Assembly: GCA_042573625.1 (NCBI GenBank)
Contig: JBHPCZ010000055.1
Location: 1 to 21,333, forward strand
Direction: 5' to 3'
Source: JBHPCZ01 sp042573625
GTDB taxonomy: Bacteria; Desulfobacterota; Desulfobacteria; Desulfobacterales; UBA11574
Length of the DNA: 21,333 nt
In this document: one piece after another, positions 6,161 through 14,052 of the stretch
Numbering within the stretch: the stretch's first letter is position 1
Layout of the letters: each line of letters starts with the position of its first letter
Position numbers and translations under genes: made by a program
The notes under the pieces: model-generated
Told to the model about the DNA's origin: nothing
Seen by the model: the letters and a program-made list of their open reading frames with translations, nothing else
Database searches by the model: none

Positions 6161-6239
6161 CCCGATGGTATCCGAAACCTTTGAAAAATGTTTCCCGACA
6201 AAATCGTAGAAAACATTGATGGATGGATACCTGTTATTT
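6155..6239. terminator. Long inverted repeat between convergent genes (possible bidirectional terminator)
   Basis: The outer arms are AAATAAC (6155-6161) with GTTATTT (6233-6239), then GGTATCC (6167-6173) with GGATACC (6225-6231). The inner arms are AAATGTTT (near 6187) with AAAACATT (near 6211). The structure spans the stops of both convergent genes (6160 plus, 6234 minus), as expected of a shared terminator, though the stems are interrupted and no strong T-run follows. Confidence 0.5.
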
Positions 6240-6884
6240 GAAATAATACCGGATGCCGAACCCGCCATAAAAAGCATCCAGATCGATATCAGATGTTGCA
6301 GGAACCCCAACGGCCACGATCACGCCGGTCGCGTCAAACTCGACGGTATTCCAGATGTACTTAAAATCTAAATTAAACGCGATCCTTTCCGAAACAAAGA
6401 ACTCAACTCCGCCATTAACATGATATCCGATACTACTTTTCGGTTCAAATGTTGCTCCGCCAAACAGTACTTGCGATAAGTCGAAGTCATTCGAATAAAA
6501 CCCTGCGCCACCGCCCAGGTAAGGGGTTACCCTGGAATGGATGGGCAAATGAAACCGAGCGGTCAGCAATATCGGAATCTGTGTAACATCCCCAAAATAG
6601 AAATCACTTAGCCCGTTTCCACTGACATTTACATCATTTTTGGAATGCTCAATGCCCAATTCCAGAGAAAAATATGTATTGAAAAAATAGACCAGATTTA
6701 GCCCGTAAAGTGTTGAGTCATCAAATTCTATGTCGAACACGGCCAGATCCGTATCAAAAGTGTTAAAATATGACACCCTTGCACCCATTCCGAACAACCC
6801 CGAAACATCCTGCGCCCAAACGGGTGTGCGGATCAATACCAGAAAAAGTATTGCTAGTATAACTGACAGCGCCTTTTTCCACAT
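6234..6884 (-). CDS. OmpW-like outer-membrane beta-barrel protein
   Basis: A protein of about 216 residues with a signal peptide (MWKKALS, a hydrophobic core, likely cleavage after VWA). Its mature part is an alternating amphipathic strand pattern rich in Gly, Tyr and Phe. Recognisable features are GARVSYF, a second strand pair ending YFFNTYFSLELGIEH, the glycine-rich TPYLGGGAGFY, YHVNGGVEFFVSERIAFNLDFKYIW and the aromatic end GFGIRYYFK. Spacing and length fit the eight-stranded OmpW family; other small barrel families are possible. AAGAGGAG lies at the right distance for the ATG at 6884, so this is chosen over the ATG six bases upstream. It would sit in the outer membrane, perhaps passing small hydrophobic compounds. 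Confidence 0.82.
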   Translation of the reverse strand: MWKKALSVILAILFLVLIRTPVWAQDVSGLFGMGARVSYFNTFDTDLAVFDIEFDDSTLYGLNLVYFFNTYFSLELGIEHSKNDVNVSGNGLSDFYFGDVTQIPILLTARFHLPIHSRVTPYLGGGAGFYSNDFDLSQVLFGGATFEPKSSIGYHVNGGVEFFVSERIAFNLDFKYIWNTVEFDATGVIVAVGVPATSDIDLDAFYGGFGIRYYFK

Positions 6885-6966
6885 CTTCATTCTCCTCTTG
6901 GCATTTTAAAACTCTTTACCGTATCATGTATTCAGTCCCTGAGATCTTTGAGGCAAGGACAATTAA

Positions 6967-7233
6967 TTATCGTTTCAACTCCACCAGCGTGGCTCCCCAG
7001 CCACCGGCTTCCATAGGTGCGTCCTTGAAGGATGCCACCATGGGATTCTTTGTTAATATTTTCTGAACCTGTTTCTTGAGTATCCCCTTCCCTTTTCCGT
7101 GAACAATTCGTACTGACAGAATATCCGCATCAATGCAAGCGGAAAAGTAATCTGAAAGAAGGTCCGGAACATCTTTCGGCTTGAAGGTATGCAGATCGAG
7201 AACATCTTCAATAGGCAGTATCACAGGATCCAA
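6967..7233 (-). CDS. Stand-alone Smr-domain protein
   Basis: An 88-residue protein consisting only of a Smr domain. Its two signatures are present: LDLHT (residues 12-16) and HGKGKG (45-50), followed by GGWGATLVEL near the end. Smr domains occur at the C-terminus of MutS2 and as separate proteins and can nick DNA or cut RNA; the LDxH and HGxG residues are central to activity. No ATG is available: a TTG at 7233 is the best start, with AAGGAG 11 nt upstream. The region upstream is closed by a stop within 60 bp. It lies in the same direction as the beta-barrel gene, about 80 bp before it. Confidence 0.88.
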   Translation of the reverse strand: MDPVILPIEDVLDLHTFKPKDVPDLLSDYFSACIDADILSVRIVHGKGKGILKKQVQKILTKNPMVASFKDAPMEAGGWGATLVELKR

Positions 7234-7370
7234 AAGAATAACCTCTCCTTCCCCGATAAAACTTGATATCTTTTAGCGGGTAATATAGCCTCAATTGAGC
7301 ATAAGCAAAATGTTGAGACCTATATTAACCAAGTACACCCATTCGCAAATATGGTGCCGTAAATATTTCA

Positions 7371-7400
7371 CCACAGAGGACACAGAGAGCACAGAGAAAA
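7371..7400 (+). repeat. Left tandem block of a GxxExxY-type repeat element
   Basis: Three 9-bp units, CACAGAGGA, CACAGAGAG and CACAGAGAA, stand directly before the start of the small reading frame at 7401. The same units occur inverted at 7560-7590. Confidence 0.85.
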
Positions 7401-7559
7401 ATGAAAAAGGACCCTTTTACAGGAAAAGTTATTGGGTGTGCCATCGAAGTCCATCGTGTTTTGGGTCCAGGCTTGCTTGAATCAACATATCAGCAGTGCC
7501 TTGCCCGTGAACTTCATTTAAAAAGACTCAAGGGCGGAATTCAAAGGTTTAAAATATAA
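7401..7559 (+). pseudogene. Truncated GxxExxY-family protein
   Basis: A 52-codon frame reads MKKDPFTGKVIGCAIEVHRV, then LGPGLLESTYQQCLARELHL. This is the N-terminal part of the GxxExxY family (a PDDEXK-nuclease-like small protein, usually 120-130 residues), including the name-giving GPGLLESTY variant. After about residue 40 the similarity stops (KRLKGGIQRFKI), so the conserved nuclease-like core is missing, probably through an internal deletion. It lies exactly between two inverted blocks of 9-bp CACAGAG units. Intact family members often occur within such repeats. The truncated product is unlikely to be functional. Confidence 0.75.
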
Positions 7560-7590
7560 TTCTCTGTGTCCTCTGTGCTCTCTGTGGTTT
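7560..7590 (-). repeat. Right tandem block of a GxxExxY-type repeat element (inverted)
   Basis: TTCTCTGTG, TCCTCTGTG and CTCTCTGTG are the inverse of the units at 7371-7400. The block begins 1 bp after the stop of the remnant gene, so the pair forms inverted flanks around it. Confidence 0.85.
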
Positions 7591-7656
7591 ATCTATAAAC
7601 TGACCAACTATATGTCACCGAACTTATGAAATAGAGCACTAAATAAATAAACTCAC

Positions 7657-8271
7657 ATGGAACTTTTAGAAACACTCAAACTACCCGGACTTCTTGTTTT
7701 TTCCTATTTGCTCGGTTCCGTTCCCTGGGGTCTGGTTCTGACCAAAGCCTTTACTTCAATCGACCTCAGACAGGAAGGCAGCGGAAACATCGGCGCAACC
7801 AATGTAAGACGCCTGGCAGGAACGAGCCTGGGAATCCTGACACTCTCCGGAGACGTTCTGAAAGGCGCCTTTCCTGTCTGGCTCGCAATGAAAATATCAG
7901 CCCCTGATCAATTGTGGGGTGAAATCTATATTTCTCTTGTCGCCCTTTCCGCCTTTTCAGGGCATCTTTACCCGGTTTACATGAAATTTAAAGGCGGCGG
8001 AAAGGGGGTTGCGACAGCAGCCGGCTGCTTCCTTGTGATATCACCCTTTTCGTGTTTTGTCGCTGTTCTGGTTTTCATCATGTTCGTCTGCTGGACGCAT
8101 CGCGTATCCGTTGGATCCCTTGCAGCGTCGGCCACACTTCCTGTCGCTGTCTGGAAAGCCACCCAGTCCGGTGTGATGACCGGTTGCGCCGTTGTCACAG
8201 CAGGGTTCATATATATCCGGCACACTGAAAATATCAAACGGCTGCTGTCCGGAATTGAACCAAAAATTTGA
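7657..8271 (+). CDS. plsY: Glycerol-3-phosphate acyltransferase PlsY
   Basis: A 204-residue integral membrane enzyme that transfers an acyl group from acyl-phosphate to glycerol 3-phosphate, the first step of phospholipid synthesis. All signature motifs are present. GSGNIGATNVRR at residues 41-52 binds phosphate, GHLYPVYMKFKGGGKGV at 102-118 includes the conserved histidine and the Gly/Lys loop, and HTENIKRLLSG is near the C-terminus. There are about five membrane helices, the usual number. No PlsX gene is adjacent. The ATG at 7657 has no clear ribosome-binding site. The gene converges on the CoADR-rhodanese gene, with a decayed mobile element between them. Confidence 0.97.
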   Translation: MELLETLKLPGLLVFSYLLGSVPWGLVLTKAFTSIDLRQEGSGNIGATNVRRLAGTSLGILTLSGDVLKGAFPVWLAMKISAPDQLWGEIYISLVALSAFSGHLYPVYMKFKGGGKGVATAAGCFLVISPFSCFVAVLVFIMFVCWTHRVSVGSLAASATLPVAVWKATQSGVMTGCAVVTAGFIYIRHTENIKRLLSGIEPKI

Positions 8272-8290
8272 GTCTTTCAATCATTCGCGA

Positions 8291-8405
8291 TTCTTCTCCA
8301 ATTTAGTTGGAGAAGAGGGTTCGAGGATTCAAGGGGTCAAGGGTTCAAGCGTTTGTTCTCCATCGATTTTATCAGCACTTTGAGCACCTTTTCAACTCCC
8401 CCTGC
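8291..8405 (-). pseudogene. Remnant of a four-helix-bundle protein element (C-terminal end)
   Basis: On the minus strand from about 8405 a frame reads GVEKVLKVLIKSMENKRLNP and then stops. This matches the C-terminus of four-helix-bundle (S23/23S rRNA intervening-sequence) proteins. It is followed by a tandem block of 8-bp GGRTTCRA units (seen on the plus strand at 8318-8350) and a TTGGAGAAG-type end sequence. About 70 bp closely match the inverse of 19644-19712, including the end TTTGTTCTCC. Only one end of the element remains. It sits between the convergent plsY and CoADR-rhodanese genes. Confidence 0.7.
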
Positions 8406-8419
8406 TTGTATTATACGGC

Positions 8420-10102
8420 CTATTTAAATTGATTCACAGCCTTGTGCATCAAAAATCCCCCGGAAATATTGCGAACCTTAAAACCATACTGCACGAGAAC
8501 ACGCAGTGCGTAATAGGACCGCTGCCCCACATGGCAGTAAGCCCATATTTCGCGGTCTTGCGGCAGTTCCGACATTCGACCTCGCAAGTCGCCCAGCGGA
8601 ATATTGACCGCGCCGTCCACATGACCGGTTCTTTTAAATTCAATAGGTTCCCGGACATCCAGAATAAATGCGTCCGACCCCTCCAGATCCTCCCAGTGGG
8701 CAATTGAAGAATAACCGCGCAAAAGGTTTGTCGCGATCATGCCACCCATGTTGACGGGATCTTTGGCCGAACCGTATTGCGGCGCATAGCACAATTCAGC
8801 CTCCGCGAGATCGAAAACGGTCCCGTTTTTTTGAATCGCCATTGAAATAACGTCGATCCGTTTTTCAACACCCGCCATGCCCACCGCCTGTGCGCCGAGA
8901 ATTCGGCCGTTTTTTTTGGAAAAAATCAATTTGAGCGTGATACTCTTTGCGCCGGGATAATAGCCGGCGTGGTGGTCCGGATGCAGATAGATTTTTTCAA
9001 AAGGTTCGAGCTCAACACTGCTGCCGATCTTCTTTAAATATTTTTCTGTCGCCCCTGTGGCGGCAATGGTCATGCCGAGAACACCGCACACCGCAGTTCC
9101 CTGTACACCGCGAAACCGCGGCGGATCAGCGCCGTCACCCAGGATGACATCCGCCGCCATCCGGCCCTGGCGATTGGCCGGTCCGGCCAGCGGAACCAGG
9201 CTTTTGGCTCCGGTAATAAAGTCATCCACTTCAATGGCGTCGCCAACGGCCCAGATGCGCTCATCACTGGTTCGCAGTTGATCGTCAACTCGAATCCCGC
9301 CAAGATCTCCGATGATTAATCCTGCCCCTTTTGCAAGTTCCACTTCCGGCCGGACCCCTATCGCGAGAATAACCATATCCGCTGAAACGCTTCTTCCGGA
9401 CGCAACCCTAACGTCAATCGTATCATCGTCGTTCTTTTTGAAACCAACAACCGGGCTGCCAAGGCAAAGCGATATGTCTTTGGCTTTCAAGTGATCATGG
9501 ACAAACGCCATCAGTTCGATGTCCATGACAGGCATAACCTGTTTTTCCATTTCAATAAGCGTGACGCCGATGTCCCGAATCTTCAGGTTTTCAGCCATTT
9601 CCAGCCCGATAAAACCGCCGCCGACAATCACCGCGGACTTCACGGTTTTTGTTTCGATCCAATCCTTGATTTCACGCATGTCCGGAATGGTTCGCAGGGT
9701 GAAGATTCCGGGGATGTCTATCCCCTCGAGGCGGGGTTTTAACGGTACGGCTCCGGGTGACAAAACAAGGAAATCGTAGCTTTCTTTGTAGACTTCCCCG
9801 GTCTCCAGGTTCTCCACCTCAAGGGCTTTTGTCTTCCGGTCGATTGTTCGAACATTGCTGTTCACCCTGACATCGATATTGAACCGCCGTTTAAACATTT
9901 CCGGTGAAGCCAGAAAAAGAGAGCTCTCTTTAGGAATGACCTTTCCCACATGATAGGGAAGACCGCAGTTGGCAAATGAAACATACGGTCCGCGCTCAAA
10001 GACGATAATCTCGGCATCTTCCGAAAGCCGTCTCGCCCTGGCAGCGCAGGACGCCCCGCCGGCAACCCCGCCGATAATCAGCAACCTTTTTTTATTCTTC
10101 AT
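8420..10102 (-). CDS. CoA-disulfide reductase/NADH persulfide reductase fused to rhodanese
   Basis: A 560-residue flavoprotein. The FAD motif GGVAGGASCAARARR starts at residue 11. The single redox cysteine is C46 in SFANCGLPY, typical of CoA-disulfide reductases and related NADH oxidases. The NAD(P)H site is VIVGGGFIGLEMAENL. A C-terminal rhodanese domain (about residues 460-555) keeps its active cysteine C523 in CHVGQRS. Proteins with this layout reduce CoA disulfide, CoA persulfide or polysulfide using NAD(P)H (e.g. Shewanella Npsr and Bacillus CoADR-RHD). In a sulfur-metabolising host, a role in handling persulfides is likely. The start at 10102 follows AAGGGA; an in-frame ATG at 10183 would add 27 residues with no counterpart in the family. 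Confidence 0.93.
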   Translation of the reverse strand: MKNKKRLLIIGGVAGGASCAARARRLSEDAEIIVFERGPYVSFANCGLPYHVGKVIPKESSLFLASPEMFKRRFNIDVRVNSNVRTIDRKTKALEVENLETGEVYKESYDFLVLSPGAVPLKPRLEGIDIPGIFTLRTIPDMREIKDWIETKTVKSAVIVGGGFIGLEMAENLKIRDIGVTLIEMEKQVMPVMDIELMAFVHDHLKAKDISLCLGSPVVGFKKNDDDTIDVRVASGRSVSADMVILAIGVRPEVELAKGAGLIIGDLGGIRVDDQLRTSDERIWAVGDAIEVDDFITGAKSLVPLAGPANRQGRMAADVILGDGADPPRFRGVQGTAVCGVLGMTIAATGATEKYLKKIGSSVELEPFEKIYLHPDHHAGYYPGAKSITLKLIFSKKNGRILGAQAVGMAGVEKRIDVISMAIQKNGTVFDLAEAELCYAPQYGSAKDPVNMGGMIATNLLRGYSSIAHWEDLEGSDAFILDVREPIEFKRTGHVDGAVNIPLGDLRGRMSELPQDREIWAYCHVGQRSYYALRVLVQYGFKVRNISGGFLMHKAVNQFK

Positions 10103-10551
10103 TCGATTATTTCCCTTAAATGGTTCCTGTAAATTGTAAAAAACCACAGTACTCGTTTTGCATATTTCATGGGATAAATCCATTAGAATTTTTAAAGAAT
10201 GCGAAAGCTATCCTGAATTCATCAAGAGCACGCCACGTGAAGATCCAAAGTTTTTTCTGTAAATTGGGACTTCAGTGTGATAATAATATCAAATAATTTC
10301 ATGAGGAAACGAGGTAATGAATCCGCGGATTCGGAGGACCCGGCTTTGATATAATCCCTGGAAGGGCTGTTTTGCTTTAAGCCGTGCAAGTTAAAAGTGC
10401 CTAAAGGTATGGAGTCGCTTCGCTCCGCTGGTTTATATAATTGGCAGAATTCCTCAACTTTAGTTCACTTCAAACTCTTGCAGCAATTCTTCAGGCAGAG
10501 CCGGAGAACTCTGACCCGGCCCAGAGGACCAAGTTTTTCAGGACTAAATAC
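10103..10551. promoter_or_regulatory. Divergent intergenic region upstream of hpnA
   Basis: This 449-bp stretch lies between the CoADR-rhodanese start and hpnA and must hold both promoters. Two perfect TATAAT hexamers face hpnA (10350-10355 and 10436-10441), but neither has a convincing -35 box at 16-18 bp. A palindrome AATCCGCGGATT lies near 10320. The hpnA frame is open back to a TTG at 10441, but that extension does not resemble the family. No further gene is seen. Confidence 0.35.
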
Positions 10552-11532
10552 ATGAACCTTGTGACAGGAGCGAGTGGATTTATCGGTGGACGGATTGTGC
10601 GTGCCCTTATTCAAAGGGGCGAAGATGTTCGGATATTGGCAAGACCCGATGCAAAACTGTCAGGTCTTTCCGGTCTCAAATACGAGGTTTGTTTGGGTGA
10701 TATTGTTGACAGGACCGTTCTTCAGGCAGCGGTAAAGGGATGTAAAAGGATTTACCACGCTGCCGCGCTGTATAAACTATGGGTTAAAAACCCGGAATTA
10801 ATCTATCAAATCAATGTCACGGGAACTGAGAATATCATCCGGGCCGGGATCGATGCCGATGTTGAACGAATTATCTATACCAGTTCCGTGTCAACCATCG
10901 GGATGCCGAAAGATGGTAGCGGCAATGAGGAGACGCCGGTCCGACTTGAAGATATGATTGGTGACTATAAGCGGTCAAAATTCCTTGCTGAAGCATCGGT
11001 AAAGAGGCTCGTTGACCAGGGTGCGCCGGTGGTCATTGTCAATCCGACCTATCCGGTTGGGAAAGGTGACGTAAAGCCGACGCCCTCCGGGCAGGTGATC
11101 CTCGACTTTCTGAAGAGGAGAATGCCGGCATATCTGGATACAGGGATGAATGTCGTAGATGTCGATGATGTGGCGGAAGGCCATCTGCTTGCTGCGGACA
11201 GTGGGCAGATCGGGCGGCGATATATACTGGGTAACAGCAATATGACGCTGAAAGAAATTCTTGACATCCTTTCAGACATTTCCGGCCTGCCCGGTCCCCG
11301 TGTTCGGCTTCCCTACTATCCTGTGTTGTGCCTTTCATACATAGATTCGGCTTTGGCAAAACTGGTTCCGGATCGGGAACCGCGAATCCCTCCTGATGGC
11401 GTAAAAATGGCCCGCAATAAAATGTATGTTGATCCATCCAGGGCGGTCAATGAACTGAAACTGCCTCAGACACCGCCCCGGGTTGCCCTTGAAAAAGCCG
11501 TGAACTGGTTTCGATCTGAAGGCTATGTTTAA
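10552..11532 (+). CDS. hpnA: Hopanoid-associated sugar epimerase/reductase HpnA
   Basis: A 326-residue NAD(P)-dependent enzyme of the extended short-chain dehydrogenase family. The cofactor motif TGASGFIG lies at residues 5-12. The catalytic set is present: TSSVSTIG (Ser region) and YKRSK (Tyr-x-x-x-Lys). VVIVNPTYPVGKGDVKPTPSG is typical of HpnA (TIGR03466). HpnA genes occur in hopanoid clusters of many bacteria, but the substrate is unproven; modification of a sugar or side chain is inferred. The ATG at 10552 is chosen because the cofactor motif must lie near the N-terminus, with AGGAC before it. It is first of the plus-strand hpn series, separated from hpnB by 300 bp holding a decayed repeat element. 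Confidence 0.93.
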   Translation: MNLVTGASGFIGGRIVRALIQRGEDVRILARPDAKLSGLSGLKYEVCLGDIVDRTVLQAAVKGCKRIYHAAALYKLWVKNPELIYQINVTGTENIIRAGIDADVERIIYTSSVSTIGMPKDGSGNEETPVRLEDMIGDYKRSKFLAEASVKRLVDQGAPVVIVNPTYPVGKGDVKPTPSGQVILDFLKRRMPAYLDTGMNVVDVDDVAEGHLLAADSGQIGRRYILGNSNMTLKEILDILSDISGLPGPRVRLPYYPVLCLSYIDSALAKLVPDREPRIPPDGVKMARNKMYVDPSRAVNELKLPQTPPRVALEKAVNWFRSEGYV

Positions 11533-11569
11533 GCATTAGGATCATCCCCAGATGAGTCGGAGTGATCTT

Positions 11570-11736
11570 AAGGATTCAAGGAGCCGAGGGTTCAAGGGTT
11601 CGAGTGATCCGCCACAGAACAGGCGGATAAAAATGCTTAAAAATTATAAAGAATGAAATGTTTGGAAGAAATCTTATGAACTCTGTTTGAATATTTTTAA
11701 AAAAAACGCTTGAACCCTTGAATCCTCGAATCCTTG
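11570..11736 (+). pseudogene. Decayed four-helix-bundle element between hpnA and hpnB
   Basis: The left block (11570-11606) has 8-bp units GGATTCAA, GGAGCCGA, GGGTTCAA and GGGTTCGA. The right block (11705-11736) has the same kind of units inverted. Between them, from 11638, a frame reads KNYKE, stop, NVWKKSYELCLNIFK. This matches the usual N-terminus of four-helix-bundle proteins (NYKDLKVWQKSYELCLEIY-like), with an in-frame stop. The rest of the gene is deleted. ATCCGCC/GGCGGAT (11607-11628) forms an extra hairpin just inside the left block. Confidence 0.7.
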
Positions 11737-11771
11737 CCTGCCCTCCAGAGGCGTGTAAACCTCAGGCAGGC
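11736..11771. repeat. GC-rich hairpin after the decayed element
   Basis: GCCTGCC (11736-11742) and GGCAGGC (11765-11771) pair, with an inner AGAGG/CCTC. Beyond it, 11795-11825 resembles the outer end sequence at 19703-19733 (CAACTAATCTG, AAGAACCTT). The hairpin may therefore be an insertion into the right end of the element. No T-run follows. Confidence 0.5.
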
Positions 11772-11833
11772 CTGTATGTCTTATAGACAGGATTTTCTAC
11801 AACTAATCTGTACAAGAACCTTTTTTATTGCGA

Positions 11834-13078
11834 ATGAATATTCTCTTTTTTATCGCAGCAATGATCAGCAGTATGTCACTTCTGGGCTGGCTCTATCTGA
11901 CAATCGGTCGGGGCCGGTTCTGGAAAACGGACCAATATCTCCAGCTTTCCTCAATTGGAAAAAATGGCAATGTGCTTTGGCCGTCTGTAAATGTGGTGAT
12001 TCCTGCGCGCAATGAAGCCGACGTTATTCAACGCACGCTTCCAACCCTGTTGAAGCAGAATTATTCCGGGCTGTTTCACGTTTTCTTAATCGATGACTGC
12101 AGCGGTGACAATACCGGGGAAATCGCCCAACGGGTTGCGCATGACACGAATACCGCACATCGACTAACAGTGATTCCGGGAAGACCGCCAGCCTCTGGCT
12201 GGACAGGCAAAACATGGGCGCTGGAGCAGGGTGTTGAGACCGGCAGAAAGAGACCCTGCGAGTTTTTTCTGTTTACCGACGCTGATATCGCCCACACACC
12301 GAAAAGCCTGCAGTCCCTTATCCATAAAGCCTTGGCAGAAGATTTGGATCTGGTATCCCTCATGGTTCAACTCAATGTCGAGAATATCTGGGAACACCTG
12401 TTGATACCGGCATTTGTTTATTATTTTGCCAAGCTCTATCCCTTTCGATGGGTGAACGACCCTGTAAAACAGACGGCAGCAGCGGCCGGAGGATGCGTGT
12501 TGTTAAGCAGAACAGCTCTGGAGCGTACGGGTGGTTTAAAGCAGATCGCGGGCGCTCTCATCGATGATTGTGCACTTGCAAAACAGATTAAGGGTCAGCC
12601 AAATAAACAGCGAGGTAAAATCTGGCTGGGATTATCCCGTGAGCTCCACAGCTTAAGGCATTACAACGGCTTGAGCGGTATCTGGCAGATGGTGTCCAGG
12701 ACCGCTTATACCCAGCTGAATTATTCTCCGTTTCTTCTGGCGGTTACGATCCTGGCCATGACACTCATCTATCTGGTGCCGCCTTTTGGCAGCGTTGTCG
12801 GACTGGTGATGTTATGTCAAAACGGAGATATCACTGTGGGATGTTGGCTCACTGCATCAAGTCTGATATCCTGGGTAATCATGGCAAGAACATTTCTTCC
12901 GATACTGAAATGGTATCGGATTTCATCTTCCTTTGCTTTTCTTTTACCCCTGGCCGGAATGTTATTCACCTTAATGACGATCGACTCGGCGTTGATATAC
13001 AGAGCAGGGCAAGGCGTGGCGTGGAAGGGGCGGTTTTACAATCAGGAAATCCAACAAGATCCGACGGATTTAATATGA
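11834..13078 (+). CDS. hpnB: Hopanoid-associated glycosyltransferase HpnB
   Basis: A 414-residue membrane-bound family 2 glycosyltransferase, recognised as HpnB (TIGR03469). An N-terminal helix (residues 2-24) precedes the catalytic domain. PARNE at 57-61 and DDCSGDNT at 87-94 form the nucleotide-sugar site. TDAD at 148-151 is the metal-binding DxD, and GGLKQIAGALIDDCALAKQIK supplies the acceptor-side acidic pair. Three or four C-terminal helices (from about residue 295) hold it in the membrane. The sugar donor and acceptor are not known. ATG at 11834 is used; an in-frame TTG lies two codons upstream and neither has a good ribosome-binding site. Its stop overlaps the hpnL start (ATGA). Confidence 0.93.
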   Translation: MNILFFIAAMISSMSLLGWLYLTIGRGRFWKTDQYLQLSSIGKNGNVLWPSVNVVIPARNEADVIQRTLPTLLKQNYSGLFHVFLIDDCSGDNTGEIAQRVAHDTNTAHRLTVIPGRPPASGWTGKTWALEQGVETGRKRPCEFFLFTDADIAHTPKSLQSLIHKALAEDLDLVSLMVQLNVENIWEHLLIPAFVYYFAKLYPFRWVNDPVKQTAAAAGGCVLLSRTALERTGGLKQIAGALIDDCALAKQIKGQPNKQRGKIWLGLSRELHSLRHYNGLSGIWQMVSRTAYTQLNYSPFLLAVTILAMTLIYLVPPFGSVVGLVMLCQNGDITVGCWLTASSLISWVIMARTFLPILKWYRISSSFAFLLPLAGMLFTLMTIDSALIYRAGQGVAWKGRFYNQEIQQDPTDLI

Positions 13079-14052
13079 TGCGAAGAACGGCTTATCTTCT
13101 TGCTGGCGCAGGAATTGTGCTTGTTATTTCGCTGATCGTTAAAGAGGGCGCTACAGAAATTATAGCTGTTTTGTCCATGGCCGGTTGGCAGATTCTCTGG
13201 ATAGCGGGATACCGTTTTGTAACCATTGCGGCGGATACACTTGGCTGGTCAGGGCTTATCGGAGATAACTCTCAATCTCGCCTGCCCTATCTGTTTTGGG
13301 CGCGCTGGGTCAGTGAATCCTTTAATACCTTGCTGCCGGCAGCTCAGGTCGGCGGTCACTTCGTACGTGCCGGACTGATATGCCGTCGTGGAGTAACGGG
13401 ATCAGAAGCAGGTGCCACGGTCGTTGTCGATTTTACCATGGGACTGACCACCCAGGTGATCTTCACCTTTATGGGGATCTCCCTTTTATTTGTGCAATAT
13501 GGAAATGGAAATCAACAGGCAGGGCTCGCCATCGGGCTTGCTTTTGGGGTTTTCTTATTGTTGGCTTTTTTTCTTTCTCAGCGTCTGGGTTTGTTCAGTT
13601 TTGCCGCAAGATTTTTTAACCGATTCATTCGGGACCGGGAGCTGATAGACCTGGTTGGCGGGGCGAAAACCCTGGATCAAAAAATATCGGAGCTTTACAA
13701 GAAACGACGTGAAGTATTTGTTTGTGGCAGCTGGAGATTCATATCCTGGCTGACAAAGGCCGGAGAAAGCTGGCTAACACTGTATCTTTTGGGTTTTCCT
13801 GTAACGATTCAGGAAGCACTGATCCTGGAGAGCTTATCTGCCGCGGCAAGAAGTGCTGCTTTTGCAATACCCGGGGCGCTGGGTGTTCAGGAAGGTGGAA
13901 TTCTTCTGATTGGCACACTCATCGGCATCAAACCGGAAGTCGCATTGGCCCTGGCACTTGTCAAGCGAGGACGGGAGCTGATGATTGGCATTCCGGGCCT
14001 GATGACATGGTCGGCAGCCGAAGCCGGGTATCGATCAAATTTACTTCAATGA
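13075..14052 (+). CDS. hpnL: HpnL-type membrane protein (LPG synthase-like transmembrane family)
   Basis: A 325-residue integral membrane protein with about seven hydrophobic helices, of the UPF0104/lysylphosphatidylglycerol-synthase transmembrane family (PF03706), as found in hopanoid clusters (HpnL). Visible family elements are the polar stretch SFNTLLPAAQVGGHFVRAG in the first half and AIPGALGVQEGGILLIGTLIG in the second. It lacks the soluble aminoacyl-transferase half of MprF. A flippase or lipid-handling role is inferred. The start ATG at 13075 overlaps the hpnB stop by 4 nt. The frame is open further upstream, but only antisense to nothing and within hpnB, with no family similarity. Its stop overlaps the hpnN start by 4 nt, so the three genes are translationally coupled. 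Confidence 0.88.
   Translation: MMRRTAYLLAGAGIVLVISLIVKEGATEIIAVLSMAGWQILWIAGYRFVTIAADTLGWSGLIGDNSQSRLPYLFWARWVSESFNTLLPAAQVGGHFVRAGLICRRGVTGSEAGATVVVDFTMGLTTQVIFTFMGISLLFVQYGNGNQQAGLAIGLAFGVFLLLAFFLSQRLGLFSFAARFFNRFIRDRELIDLVGGAKTLDQKISELYKKRREVFVCGSWRFISWLTKAGESWLTLYLLGFPVTIQEALILESLSAAARSAAFAIPGALGVQEGGILLIGTLIGIKPEVALALALVKRGRELMIGIPGLMTWSAAEAGYRSNLLQ

Noticed and set aside
7295..7480. 61-codon frame over the GxxExxY unit
   Set aside because: It translates the repeat units themselves (TTEDTESTEKNEK) and reads the GxxExxY region in the wrong frame.
11734..12015. 93-codon plus-strand frame before hpnB
   Set aside because: It starts inside the hairpin region and overlaps the HpnB N-terminus in another frame, with no family resemblance.
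12814..13074. Upstream in-frame start that would extend HpnL into hpnB
   Set aside because: The extension overlaps the conserved membrane part of HpnB in another frame and lacks hydrophobic segments; the ATGA overlap start at 13075 fits the family.
13722..14048. Upstream in-frame ATG that would extend HpnN by 109 residues
   Set aside because: The extra part is hpnL read in another frame, has no resemblance to RND transporters, and the 4-nt overlap start at 14049 gives a normal HpnN length.
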